Shown: positions 14,601 through 22,623, counted from the stretch's first letter. The stretch: 31,780 bases of DNA from JAATFY01 sp049276515 (GCA_049276515.1 JBASWO010000149.1:1-31780), one strand, 5' to 3'. The notes: generated by a model from the letters alone, not told the origin. Numbers and translations: made by a program.

Positions 14601-15191
14601 ATGCGGCTGGAATTATCGCCTGATATTCATGATCGCTGGAAGGTGGACGTTAAAATAGAGGCTTTAACAGATAATAATACTTCATCACCGCTGGATCATG
14701 TTTTTGCGGTCAATTGGGCAAGTCCCGACGATAAACAGAAAATCGTCGCAAGCTTCACACGCGGTATTTCGACGTTCACTGGTGATGTCGTTACGAGGGT
14801 TCAATTTACCAGCAATGGTTCGTTACCACAGGAAGCAGTTATGAAAGACGTTCTTGCCTCAATGCTAGAAGCTGGTCAGAAGGAAATTGGAAAACGTCAA
14901 TGGGGCGAGAAAGTACAGGCCGCGAATGATGGCACTTTTGAACCCGCTTATATCGCGCCTGTAATGCGCATCCATGCGTTTGAGGAACCCGCCATAGTGT
15001 CAGCCCTCAAAGACTTGAAAGCGGCTACACGTTCGTTAGGGCCGCATCCTATGCTGCCACTCATAGTAGACTTCAAAACTACACCGGAAGAAAAACTGGC
15101 CTTCAAACCTAAAGAAGCTGCATCGCATGATGCTGTCCGGCCAATGGACATTTCAAACCGCCCCTACTTTAATTTTGAATTAGCGGCCTAA
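14601..15191 (+). CDS. Unknown protein, 196 aa
   Basis: I recognise no family. It appears to be a soluble alpha/beta protein with an early strand-rich part (WKVDVKIEALTD, HVFAVNWASPDDKQKIVASF) and later helices (EAVMKDVLASMLEAGQKEIG). It starts 61 bp from the divergent gene at 13733-14539. A 5-codon frame (ATG at 14584 to TAA) overlaps its ATG as TAATG, which could couple initiation, since no strong ribosome-binding site precedes 14601. Its 3' end overlaps the convergent gene by 4 bp. Confidence 0.5.
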   Translation: MRLELSPDIHDRWKVDVKIEALTDNNTSSPLDHVFAVNWASPDDKQKIVASFTRGISTFTGDVVTRVQFTSNGSLPQEAVMKDVLASMLEAGQKEIGKRQWGEKVQAANDGTFEPAYIAPVMRIHAFEEPAIVSALKDLKAATRSLGPHPMLPLIVDFKTTPEEKLAFKPKEAASHDAVRPMDISNRPYFNFELAA

Positions 15192-15409
15192 TTATCCTGA
15201 GCTTTGTTTAGGCCATACTTTAACAACCACTGTTTGCCCTTGGCCGTGGTCACCAAATTGCCCTTGCTATCATTTGTAAAAAACTCAAATTGAGCCAACC
15301 GCTTTGCATCATTGAGTATCTTGGCGGGGGTTTGGTCGATATGAGGCGTGCCATTCAAGAACTTCAGAGCGACAATCTCATCATCAGTTAACTTAATTTC
15401 TTGTTCCAT
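15188..15409 (-). CDS. Small winged-helix-like protein, 73 aa
   Basis: I recognise no family with certainty. The pattern LTDDEIVALKFLNG, then AKILNDAKRLAQFEFFTNDS, then GNLVTTAKGKQWLLKYGL resembles a short winged-helix domain (helix, helix, wing with TxxGxxWL). The ATG at 15409 has AGGA just upstream. It overlaps the unknown 196-aa gene by 4 bp tail to tail. It is the last gene I assign to the island. Confidence 0.55.
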   Translation of the reverse strand: MEQEIKLTDDEIVALKFLNGTPHIDQTPAKILNDAKRLAQFEFFTNDSKGNLVTTAKGKQWLLKYGLNKAQDN

Positions 15410-15602
15410 GTTCCTGCTGCCTAACCCAACGTAAAGGTTCGTGCCATAGAGGAAGTATATACCGATTTAGCGGTATCTCTACCTTGTGATTTATCTTCCC
15501 GCGTCAGCCATTCCTTTGCCTTATCAGGGAAAAAACTGTATAATTTCAATATATCCTGTCTAAAATCAGTTCGAAGCACGTCCACTAGCCTGCACCAGCC
15601 TC
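15410..15602. other. Gene-free boundary region at the probable right end of the island
   Basis: I see no gene here. It holds a perfect inverted repeat ATACCG-ATTTAG-CGGTAT (15459-15476). At 15570-15597 there is a loose resemblance to the tRNA 3' end (TTCGA, later GCACCA), too weak to call an attachment site. This is the best place to look for attR. Confidence 0.4.
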
Positions 15603-15890
15603 TTATAAATGTACGCCAATGAGAGGGCGCTTATGAGGTCCTTGTCGTGAGGCATGACCTTCTGGCACATAACCGAAAAGTCTCATGACTTCTTCAGCTG
15701 ATGCACAGGTTGTGATTCCACAAACATATGCATCCCATTTGGGGTTTGTTCTAAGGCCGGCAAAAAAAGGATATTGTACGGCCATCCTTTCATGAAGTGC
15801 CTGCTGCCAACCTGGTTCGCCAACCACCTCTAAGTGGGACGACCTCTTCGTAGCGCCTCCAGAAAGGGGCAAACATCCATCAGCTGCCAT
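15603..15890 (-). CDS. Unknown protein, 95 aa
   Basis: I recognise no family. The ATG at 15890 has a near-perfect ribosome-binding site (AAGGAGG, about 15896-15902) that ends right at the stop of the SNase-like gene, so it reads as the last gene of the STAS-GPP34-SNase group. The sequence has several Gly, Pro and aromatic residues (EPGWQQALHERMAVQYPFF, then TNPKWDAYVCGITTCASAEE) and no signal peptide or membrane segment. Confidence 0.6.
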   Translation of the reverse strand: MAADGCLPLSGGATKRSSHLEVVGEPGWQQALHERMAVQYPFFAGLRTNPKWDAYVCGITTCASAEEVMRLFGYVPEGHASRQGPHKRPLIGVHL

Positions 15891-15902
15891 GGAACCTCCT
15901 TA

Positions 15903-17465
15903 TTACGATCCTGTCTTATTAAATTTCGTCACATTCTCAGGTAAAGTCTCATCATCGCCGGCATCGCCAAATGTCATATTGGCCATTTCTTCTTCAATCA
16001 GCGTTGTGTAGTCCGGCATCTGCTCTTCCATCGCCTCATTCTTCGCTTCAAAGCGCTCACGGGCAAATTTACGAACAGTTTCCCAAATAGGTGTCTGCAC
16101 AGGCGCTGATATCTCAGGCTCAGCCTCGACGACTTCTTCTTTTGCAAGAACTGCGGCTGATGTTGCAACAGTTGATGCCGCAGCAGCCAAAGGTGCACTA
16201 CGCTCAATCACTGTCACAGGCCGAACAGATGTTGAAAGCGTATTTTGGACTTTACCGGTTTGCTCGATCACGGCGAGTTTTGGCAGGACTTCTTCAATAT
16301 ATTGAATGAGTGTCATCAAAGCCTGACGCTTTGGTGCAACTTCAGCCCGCGTCGCATCATCATTATAGTAAGCGGCATAATCGCTTGCTTGACCATAAAT
16401 GGAAGCTATTTGACGCGCTAATTCAGCACCTAGCCAGCCAAGCCTGCCCACATAAGCCTGATAGAGCGTTGAGCGAATGCGCGGCCAAGTCGCGGCCTTA
16501 TCATCTTCCACGGTTGTGATGGATTTAAAACGTGCCTGACAAACGGCACGTGCTGCCATTAACTCACCACGTAATGCAGCTGCAATCGCCTTCATTTCAT
16601 CAAGCTTTTCCTGGCGACGCTGACGTGAGACTACAAAGAGGATGCTCAAAGCCGTCACAAGCATAATAAAACCTGTGATGAGCAATTGATAGCGAGCAAA
16701 GAAGTTAGGACCCGCGACAGGTAAAGCCATGGCCTCGTCAGCCGTAGGAGCTAGAGCACTTGCAGGTATAACTGCGTTTGAAGGAGCTTTTGCTTGCGCA
16801 TCATCTGCTGCAGCTAAAGTCTTTGCTGACTTTTCTTCTTTCTTAGCTTCTATAACAAGAGGCGTAGGAGGTGGCGGAACAACTAGGGCTTCTGCTTTCG
16901 GCGCCTCTACTTTAGGCGGCACAGCACTTACAGTCACAGCTGAGGGTACAGCGCCAGACCAAATACCAGATTTCTGCGCCTGTGCTGCCTGCTCAGCAGC
17001 TAAATAAGAAATGGCAAGATCACTATTCGAGAGAGAACCACGCGCTGTAACAGCAAGGCCTCTGCGCAGTAGTTCATAAGCAATATCATTGTTGCCGGCA
17101 CGACATGTGGCGAGATAACGCCCACCTTGGTCACGATCGCGCACCGTACAACTGACTGTTTTACCGGCGACCATCTGATCTAAAGCTTCTCGTGCTTGAG
17201 GTCCATGAGTTGCAGACAGCTGTGGTGGCACCACACCAAACAAGCGCATATCAACATCATTGATCCGCAATCTTTCACTGTCGATCACAGAAGCTTGTCC
17301 CTGAACAACGCTCGAGGGCGGTAAGGCAGGCTTACTACCTGGTAGGCTTTGGCGATTAACCGGTGTGCGCGGCATCTTACGAGGAGCTGGCGCTTCTTGT
17401 GCCGCCGAAGCTGTGGCTGTCGCCAAAATGATTAGGGACATAACAAAGAGGGAGATCTTTTTCAT
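15903..17465 (-). CDS. Membrane-anchored SNase-like protein with degenerate active site, 520 aa
   Basis: Residues 1-21 are a signal peptide (KKISLFVMSLIILATATASA). A staphylococcal-nuclease fold follows (about 52-172: GQASVIDSERLRINDVDMRL, GGRYLATC, LLRRGLA, AQAQKSGIW). Then come an Ala/Pro/Lys-rich linker (175-250), one membrane helix (about 259-279) and a cytoplasmic helical tail of about 240 residues. By alignment to SNase, Arg35 and Arg87 are kept (R74, R116), but the calcium Asp40 and catalytic Glu43 positions are Val79 and Gln82. Nuclease activity is therefore doubtful. The linker would span the periplasm and the tail would be inside. It starts 16 bp after the GPP34 gene. Confidence 0.75.
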   Translation of the reverse strand: MKKISLFVMSLIILATATASAAQEAPAPRKMPRTPVNRQSLPGSKPALPPSSVVQGQASVIDSERLRINDVDMRLFGVVPPQLSATHGPQAREALDQMVAGKTVSCTVRDRDQGGRYLATCRAGNNDIAYELLRRGLAVTARGSLSNSDLAISYLAAEQAAQAQKSGIWSGAVPSAVTVSAVPPKVEAPKAEALVVPPPPTPLVIEAKKEEKSAKTLAAADDAQAKAPSNAVIPASALAPTADEAMALPVAGPNFFARYQLLITGFIMLVTALSILFVVSRQRRQEKLDEMKAIAAALRGELMAARAVCQARFKSITTVEDDKAATWPRIRSTLYQAYVGRLGWLGAELARQIASIYGQASDYAAYYNDDATRAEVAPKRQALMTLIQYIEEVLPKLAVIEQTGKVQNTLSTSVRPVTVIERSAPLAAAASTVATSAAVLAKEEVVEAEPEISAPVQTPIWETVRKFARERFEAKNEAMEEQMPDYTTLIEEEMANMTFGDAGDDETLPENVTKFNKTGS

Positions 17466-17481
17466 TCTTTATCCTATGCGT

Positions 17482-18156
17482 TCATCGAAATCCGGTTGTA
17501 AGCACAATCGCTGCTTCAATTTCCCCTACAGCCCTGGCTACGGCCTGACCGATTAAATCCATTTTCGCCACCAGCTCTATCCGCGGCAGCGCTGCTTCCA
17601 ATTCCTGACGGCTCAAAATATGGCTAAAAAGCCCACAGGACTGCGCTAAAGCAGTCAGCATCATATCATGAGGATTAGGAATATCATCCCGTAAAATGAC
17701 CCCTAAAATGCGCAATTTGACCTCGCGCACTTCACTATCATGCTGCACGGGATAATGGCGTGAACCAAAAACCCATAAAATTTTCTTGTCTTCACGCTTA
17801 ATAATACCGCGCTCTTCCAAACGGCGTAGTGCTTTCTCACGCAAAGCCTCACCCTCGCCAGCCATTTGACTCAACCAATGATTGATACTGTGAGGGGTTG
17901 TAACAGGAGCTAGCTTTAGAGCTTCCAATACAGGATCCAAGAGATCATCACCGATCGGCATCCCGTGAGTGATAAACATAGATTTCAAATCATTATCCAA
18001 ACGATGATGTAATGTGAGATCCATTAATACAGCGCCAGCAGATGCACAATCGAGTGTGCTCCGGGCCAAAGAATAAAATTGCCCGGCCTCATCATTGAGA
18101 GCGAGAAGTAAAAATTCTTCTAAAATTGTAAGCGGCAACTGATTCACAGGACCCAT
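17482..18156 (-). CDS. GPP34 (GOLPH3/VPS74-like) family protein, 224 aa
   Basis: The sequence follows the GPP34 pattern: LTILEEFLLLALNDEAGQFY, ALDCASAGAVLMDLTLHHRL (with Thr/Ser variation), then a mid-region helix with EKALRRLEERGIIKREDKKI and the C-terminal CGLFSHILSRQELEAALPRI. Eukaryotic GOLPH3 binds PI4P and glycosyltransferase tails at the Golgi. Bacterial members are known but poorly characterised. Here it lies between a STAS protein (30 bp upstream) and a membrane SNase-like protein (16 bp downstream), suggesting a membrane-associated regulatory role. The fold call is good; the function is unknown. Confidence 0.75.
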   Translation of the reverse strand: MGPVNQLPLTILEEFLLLALNDEAGQFYSLARSTLDCASAGAVLMDLTLHHRLDNDLKSMFITHGMPIGDDLLDPVLEALKLAPVTTPHSINHWLSQMAGEGEALREKALRRLEERGIIKREDKKILWVFGSRHYPVQHDSEVREVKLRILGVILRDDIPNPHDMMLTALAQSCGLFSHILSRQELEAALPRIELVAKMDLIGQAVARAVGEIEAAIVLTTGFR

Positions 18157-18186
18157 ACTTGGCCGCCCAAAAGTGGAAAGGCGTTC

Positions 18187-18540
18187 CTAAGCCGCCATCT
18201 TAGCCACAGCCTCTTCGGGCTGGCTATGGGTATGATTGTAGCTAGGGATGATTGTATCAAACAGGCAGCTTTCAAACATCTCTTTGGGCTGAGCCGTAAT
18301 ATCCTGCACCATAAGGCGTCCCTGCACCGCATGAACTGCCTTAGCGATTTGCAATAAAGCGTGCATGCCATTTGCTGTCATATAAGTAACTTGGCTAAAA
18401 TTCAGCACCAATTCACGCACACCATTTTGAATAAAGGTGCGTGCGTCATGCTCAATAATCTGAGCTGAGCTGCTATCAAAACGGGACGGCAAAAGCATAA
18501 TGTCTGGATGACGGGTTTGGGGAGCAAAGGCTGTAGCCAT
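18187..18540 (-). CDS. STAS-domain protein (anti-sigma-antagonist-like), 117 aa
   Basis: The protein fits a single STAS domain: LLPSRFDSSSAQIIEHDART, VRELVLNFSQVTYMTANGMH, ALLQIAKAVHAVQGRLMVQD. In SpoIIAA-type proteins the phosphorylated serine lies in D-S-S-G. Here the aligned residues are T55-A56-N57-G58, so serine-kinase control is unlikely. The ATG at 18540 is chosen; the frame extends only to a TTG at 18552. It is the first gene of the leftward group with GPP34 and the SNase-like protein. Lipid-transport (MlaB-like) and signalling roles are both possible. Confidence 0.75.
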   Translation of the reverse strand: MATAFAPQTRHPDIMLLPSRFDSSSAQIIEHDARTFIQNGVRELVLNFSQVTYMTANGMHALLQIAKAVHAVQGRLMVQDITAQPKEMFESCLFDTIIPSYNHTHSQPEEAVAKMAA

Positions 18541-18615
18541 GACGGTTTCCAATCACGAAAGTTCAAGTGGCCGCAAGTAAACGCTTTTTGGATATAAACA
18601 GACAATAAGAAGAAT

Positions 18616-18631
18616 AGTTGCATGCGCAACT
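18616..18631. promoter_or_regulatory. 16-bp palindrome between the STAS and CobW genes
   Basis: AGTTGC-ATGC-GCAACT is a perfect 6-bp dyad around ATGC. It sits in the divergent gap 18541-18716, 85 bp before the CobW-family start. It may be an operator for a metal-responsive regulator, but it does not resemble the Zur box I know, so the regulator is open. Confidence 0.35.
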
Positions 18632-18716
18632 TTAAGGCGAGAGGCTTGAAACAAGCTATTGATATTCCACTATATGTCAGGCATTTAAATCGGCGTCATT
18701 TCTGGAAGGTTTTTGC

Positions 18717-19778
18717 ATGACCCAAATCCCTGTCACTGTTCTAACCGGCTATCTCGGCGCCGGCAAAACCACACTTCTCAACCGTATTCTCTCTGAGCCC
18801 CATGGCAAGAAATACGCCGTCATTGTCAATGAGTTTGGCGAGGTCGGCATTGATAACGACCTGGTGGTTGGCGCAGATGAAGAAGTGTTTGAGATGAATA
18901 ATGGATGTATCTGTTGCACCGTGCGGGGTGATCTGATCCGCGTTATCTCGGGCCTTATGAAACGTGCACAAAATTTTGACGGTATTTTAATTGAAACAAC
19001 CGGTCTCGCCGATCCAGGGCCTGTTGCCCAGACTTTCTTTGTTGACCCTGATGTTGCCGCCAAATCAAAATTGGATAGCATCGTTACTGTTGTCGATGCC
19101 AAACATCTCTTGCAGCGCCTCAAGGACTCGAAAGAAGCTGAAGAGCAAATCGCTTTTGCTGACGTGATCCTCTTGAATAAAACGGATCTCGCAACGCCAG
19201 ATGATTTAAAAAAAGTTGAACACGCTATTCGTCACATCAATGCCTTTGCAAAAATTGTTCATAGTGAACGGTGCCAAGTTCCCCTGGGCCAAATTCTTGG
19301 CCTTGGCAGCTTTGATCTCAATGAAATTCTAAAACATGAACCCGATTTTCTTGGCAAAAAGGATGATCACCATCATCACGATCACCATGACCATGATCAC
19401 GACCATGATTGTCATGAACATGCCTGCACAAATCCCGATCATCATCATGAGCATCACCACCATGATCATGAACATGATACCAGCATCACGAGTGTCTCTT
19501 TAACCTGCGATGCACCGATTGATGTCAGCAAGTTTGAAAGTTGGATGGGCGATTTGCGCGCCAATAAAGGCCCAGATTTGCTGCGTTATAAGGGCATTCT
19601 TGATATCGCCGGCAGCAATAAACGCCTGGCCATTCAAGGCGTCCATATGATGATGGAAGGGAGCGATTTATCGCCCTGGAAAGAGAATTCTAAACGCCAG
19701 AGCCGCCTTGTTTTCATTGGCCGTAAGCTCGATGAAAAAGCATTACGAGATGGATTTAAAGCCTGCGCGGTGAATTAA
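18717..19778 (+). CDS. CobW/COG0523 family GTP-dependent metal chaperone, 353 aa
   Basis: These G3E GTPases deliver metals, often zinc, to client proteins. The protein has Walker A GYLGAGKTT (11-19), the metal-binding CICC (64-67) in NNGCICCTVRGDL, the switch region ETTGLADPGPV (about 92-102), the guanine-specificity motif NKTDL (about 154), a His/Asp-rich linker (about 217-255) and a C-terminal CobW_C domain with RLVFIGRKLDE. The long His-rich linker favours zinc, nickel or cobalt handling. It overlaps the WD40 gene by 1 bp (TAATG). The call is secure at family level; the metal is inferred. Confidence 0.92.
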   Translation: MTQIPVTVLTGYLGAGKTTLLNRILSEPHGKKYAVIVNEFGEVGIDNDLVVGADEEVFEMNNGCICCTVRGDLIRVISGLMKRAQNFDGILIETTGLADPGPVAQTFFVDPDVAAKSKLDSIVTVVDAKHLLQRLKDSKEAEEQIAFADVILLNKTDLATPDDLKKVEHAIRHINAFAKIVHSERCQVPLGQILGLGSFDLNEILKHEPDFLGKKDDHHHHDHHDHDHDHDCHEHACTNPDHHHEHHHHDHEHDTSITSVSLTCDAPIDVSKFESWMGDLRANKGPDLLRYKGILDIAGSNKRLAIQGVHMMMEGSDLSPWKENSKRQSRLVFIGRKLDEKALRDGFKACAVN

Positions 19779-20845
19779 TGCCGACCTCGACTTCTGCCAT
19801 TCAACGTCAGTGGAATTTTGAGACCTCAATCATTGCACTCGCATCGAGCAGGAAGGGTGATTGGGTGGCCGTGAGTTTGGGTGATGGGTCGGTACGACTT
19901 TTAGCGGCATTTGATGACACAGATAATCCAAAAACACTTCCTCTTCATCAGGGCATCTCGCTTTCCCTCCAACCCGATACTCATGAAAGCGGATTTCTAT
20001 CGGGCGGTGATGATGGGAAGATTATAGCCATTGACCCTGAGCAAGGGACGACCTCACTCCTGGCAGAACACAAAAACCAATGGATTGATCAAGTCGCTTC
20101 ATCACCTGATGGCGCATACCGCGCCTATTCTCTTGGCAAAAATATTTATATGTTGAATGCCAAAGGGGAAAAACACTCTGGCCCCCTTCTCTGCCCTAGC
20201 AGCATCGGTGGCCTGGCTTTTAGTCCTAACAGCAAACGTCTTGCATCAAGCCATTACAATGGTCTCAGCCTCTGGTGGACGAATGCCAAAGAAAATGTGC
20301 CCGTGAAATTAGAGTGGAAGGGCTCACATCTCCAAACCATCTGGCACCCCGAAGGTAAAATTATTTTGACGAGTTTACAGGAGAGCGCGCTGCATGGCTG
20401 GCGTCTTTCCGATAATAATGAGATGCGTATGCAAGGTTATGCCGGCAAAGTGCATTCCATGGATTTCACCGCCAAAGGTAAATATTTAGTCACATCAGGC
20501 GCCGAGCAAGTGATCTGTTGGCCCTTTTTTGGTGGTGGCCCTTGGGGCAAATCGCCGCTGACTTTGGGTGGAAGCGATGCGCGTCTTGTAACTTCTGTTT
20601 CAGCACATCCCAAAGATGAGCTGATCGCTGCGGGTTACGACGATGGCATGATTGTTCTTGCCCCCTTGGATGGCCGTATGGAAATTTTGATCCATCCACC
20701 TGTCGCTGAAAAAGGCTCTAGTGTTGTGGGTTTATGCTGGAATGGAGCTGGCGATTGTCTTTTCGCCGCGCTCGAAAACGGCTATCTTATGCTCTTTACG
20801 ATTGCTAGCGTTGAAAAGGCCGTAAAAATCGCAGCCAAAGGTTAG
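19778..20845 (+). CDS. WD40-repeat beta-propeller protein, 355 aa
   Basis: The protein has recurrent WD-type blades (VAVSLGDGSVRLLAAF, SGGDDGKIIAIDPEQG, LAFSPNSKRLASSHYNGLSL, VTSGAEQVICWPF, IAAGYDDGMIVLAPLDG), about seven in all. There is no signal peptide, so it should be cytoplasmic. WD40 propellers are binding platforms, and no catalytic site is evident. Coupled translation with the CobW protein suggests a partner role in the same metal-handling step, which is inference from gene order. ArgE follows after 1 bp. Confidence 0.85.
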   Translation: MPTSTSAIQRQWNFETSIIALASSRKGDWVAVSLGDGSVRLLAAFDDTDNPKTLPLHQGISLSLQPDTHESGFLSGGDDGKIIAIDPEQGTTSLLAEHKNQWIDQVASSPDGAYRAYSLGKNIYMLNAKGEKHSGPLLCPSSIGGLAFSPNSKRLASSHYNGLSLWWTNAKENVPVKLEWKGSHLQTIWHPEGKIILTSLQESALHGWRLSDNNEMRMQGYAGKVHSMDFTAKGKYLVTSGAEQVICWPFFGGGPWGKSPLTLGGSDARLVTSVSAHPKDELIAAGYDDGMIVLAPLDGRMEILIHPPVAEKGSSVVGLCWNGAGDCLFAALENGYLMLFTIASVEKAVKIAAKG

Positions 20846-20846
20846 T

Positions 20847-21989
20847 ATGATGTCTGACGTTCAATCCCTCCTTAAAAAGCTTGTGAGTTTCGATACGACC
20901 TCATCAAAACCCAATCGGGCCTGTATTGAGTTTATTCAGACCTATCTCAATCAGCATGGCGTGAAGAGTGAGATTGTAAGTGGCGGTGAGGGCAAAGCTT
21001 GCTTATGGGCAGCGCTTGGACCGCAAGACGGCAAAGGCATTGTGCTTGCAGGACATAGCGATGTGGTGCCAGTCGAGGGACAAAACTGGACCAGCGATCC
21101 CTTCACCCTGACAGAACGTGATGGCAAGCTTTATGGCCGTGGCAGTTGCGATATGAAGGCTTTTATTGCCTGCACGCTCGCTCTTGTGCCGGAACTCGTC
21201 AAAGCCAAACTGAAGATGCCAGTTTATTTGGCTTTCACGCATGATGAAGAAACCGATATGTCAGGCGCTGCGAGCCTGACTGACTTTATGCGCAAGAAAA
21301 AGATTGTGCCGGAATGGGTATGGATTGGTGAGCCAACCAGCCTTTCGATTATAGACTCGCACAAAGGTGTTGCCGGATTCAAAACAGACATTACTGGCAT
21401 CCCTGGACATTCCGGTCAGCCTGACAAGGGATTGAATGCGATTGAGCTCGCGACAGAATTTATGAGCATTCTTTTGCGTAAGGCGCAGGAGAAAAAAGAT
21501 AAGCCCTTTAAACCATCCCGCTTTAATCCGCCTTACACCACCTTCAATCTAGGTGTTATTAAGGGTGGAACAGCCGAAAACATTATTGCTGAACATTGCG
21601 AAATCCAATGGCAAGCACGCGCCCATCCTGGTGATGATCTTGATAGCACTTTGCAAGATATCGAGCATTTAGCTCAAGCGAGCCTCATGCCGCGCTTTAA
21701 AGCCTTTGAGCCCAAAGCGGGAATGCGGACCTGTACTTGTTTTAACATTCCACCTTTGCTGCCGACTGAAAATAATCCAGGACAAATGATTTTAGGCAAA
21801 CTGACCGGCAACACTGAAACCAAAGCCGTCTCTTTTGCAACTGAAGCTGGCTTCTTTCAGAAGCTTGGAACCCATGTTGTTGTCTGTGGGCCCGGCGATA
21901 TCGACCAAGCCCACAAAGCTGATGAATATGTTGAAAAATCACAACTTTTGGCCTGTCTTGACCTCTTACGAAAAGTGCTCCTATCCTAA
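20847..21989 (+). CDS. argE: Acetylornithine deacetylase (M20 family)
   Basis: ArgE hydrolyses N2-acetylornithine to ornithine and acetate in arginine synthesis. The M20 metal and catalytic residues are in place: His70 in GHSDVVP, Asp102 in GRGSCDMK, Glu134/Glu135 in HDEETD, Glu162 in GEPT, and a late histidine in DQAHKADEYV. The dimerisation-domain histidine is in GIPGHSGQPDKGLNAIE. The length, 380 aa, is typical. The start is the first of two adjacent ATGs (20847, 20850), 1 bp after the WD40 stop. ArgE and succinyl-diaminopimelate desuccinylase are similar; the GHSDVVPVEGQNWTSDPF start fits ArgE best. Confidence 0.88.
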   Translation: MMSDVQSLLKKLVSFDTTSSKPNRACIEFIQTYLNQHGVKSEIVSGGEGKACLWAALGPQDGKGIVLAGHSDVVPVEGQNWTSDPFTLTERDGKLYGRGSCDMKAFIACTLALVPELVKAKLKMPVYLAFTHDEETDMSGAASLTDFMRKKKIVPEWVWIGEPTSLSIIDSHKGVAGFKTDITGIPGHSGQPDKGLNAIELATEFMSILLRKAQEKKDKPFKPSRFNPPYTTFNLGVIKGGTAENIIAEHCEIQWQARAHPGDDLDSTLQDIEHLAQASLMPRFKAFEPKAGMRTCTCFNIPPLLPTENNPGQMILGKLTGNTETKAVSFATEAGFFQKLGTHVVVCGPGDIDQAHKADEYVEKSQLLACLDLLRKVLLS

Positions 21990-22027
21990 AGGCATAATTG
22001 AGAACCTACATTTTTTGAGGATAAATT

Positions 22028-22543
22028 ATGGCTCGCTCATCCACACGCTCCAAAACTGCCGATCTCTCATCAGTCACTGCTGAAGTTACAGAGCCGGTTT
22101 ACAGTCCATCCAGCACTGAAGAGTATATGAATCCCAGGATGCAAGATTATTTCCGCTCAAAACTCTTGGCAGAGCGAAAAGCACTTGATGAAGATATCAA
22201 AAGGGCAGGCCTACGAATTCAGGAGAGCGAAGGCGGTCATGTACCGGATATGGCCGATGCTGGAGCCAATATAACTGTAACGGAAACAGATTCATCCATT
22301 CGCCGACGTGGCTTAAACAAAATCAGAATTATTGATGCGGCTTTAAAGCGCATGGAAGATGGCGAATACGGCTTTTGTGAAGATACGGGTGAGCCTATTG
22401 GTGTTGATCGATTAGATGCCAACCCCTCAGCACGCCGTACCTTAGAAGCACAAGAACGCCATGAGCGCGCTGAGCGCATGACGGGGCATAAGCTGCCTGA
22501 ACGTGTTGTTCGCACACGGGCAAGAGCGCCAAGCCCCTCATAA
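22028..22543 (+). CDS. DksA/TraR-family protein with altered coiled-coil tip, 171 aa
   Basis: DksA-type proteins bind RNA polymerase through its secondary channel and act with ppGpp. The coiled coil spans about residues 36-110. The globular domain reads YGFCEDTGEPIGVDRLDANP, with only one cysteine (117) of the usual four, as is common in alphaproteobacterial DksA. The tip that normally reads D-x-x-D-x-A is here D74-M-A-D77-A-G79, so the Ala is replaced by Gly. The N-terminal 30 and C-terminal 25 residues are low-complexity extensions. TGAGG precedes the ATG at 22028. A second copy follows 80 bp downstream. Confidence 0.88.
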   Translation: MARSSTRSKTADLSSVTAEVTEPVYSPSSTEEYMNPRMQDYFRSKLLAERKALDEDIKRAGLRIQESEGGHVPDMADAGANITVTETDSSIRRRGLNKIRIIDAALKRMEDGEYGFCEDTGEPIGVDRLDANPSARRTLEAQERHERAERMTGHKLPERVVRTRARAPSPS

Positions 22544-22563
22544 ATCGCCATTTCAAGCTTATA

Positions 22564-22593
22564 TTGACCTAATCCTCCAAACTCCTTTATCCT
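22564..22593 (+). promoter_or_regulatory. Candidate sigma70 promoter of the second DksA-like gene
   Basis: TTGACC (22564-22569) and TATCCT (22588-22593) are separated by 18 bp, in the 80-bp gap between the two DksA-like genes. The -35 is good and the -10 moderate, so this gene may be expressed independently of the first. Confidence 0.4.
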
Positions 22594-22623
22594 GCCGCGC
22601 CTAAACGGAGAAGGTATTGCCCT

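Larger units (their letters stand above)
3264..15602. mobile_element. Probable genomic island at tRNA-Leu (serine-recombinase type), right end approximate
   Basis: The left end is set by a large serine recombinase that abuts and overlaps the 3' end of tRNA-Leu. The right end is placed in the gene-poor stretch 15410-15602, before the host STAS/GPP34/SNase gene group. The cargo is typical of accessory DNA: a recombinase, small genes without recognisable families, two XRE regulators, a stand-alone HTH protein and a peptide-modification cluster. It sits between housekeeping regions (lipB/tRNA and CobW/argE/flagellar genes). I found no convincing long direct repeat matching the tRNA 3' end at the right boundary, so the exact limit and any circular form are inferences. 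Confidence 0.65.

Noticed and set aside
15570..15597. Possible tRNA-Leu 3' end duplicate (attR)
   Set aside because: Only TTCGA and GCACCA match, with 28 versus 23 nt spacing and no intervening similarity. Not enough to call a direct repeat.
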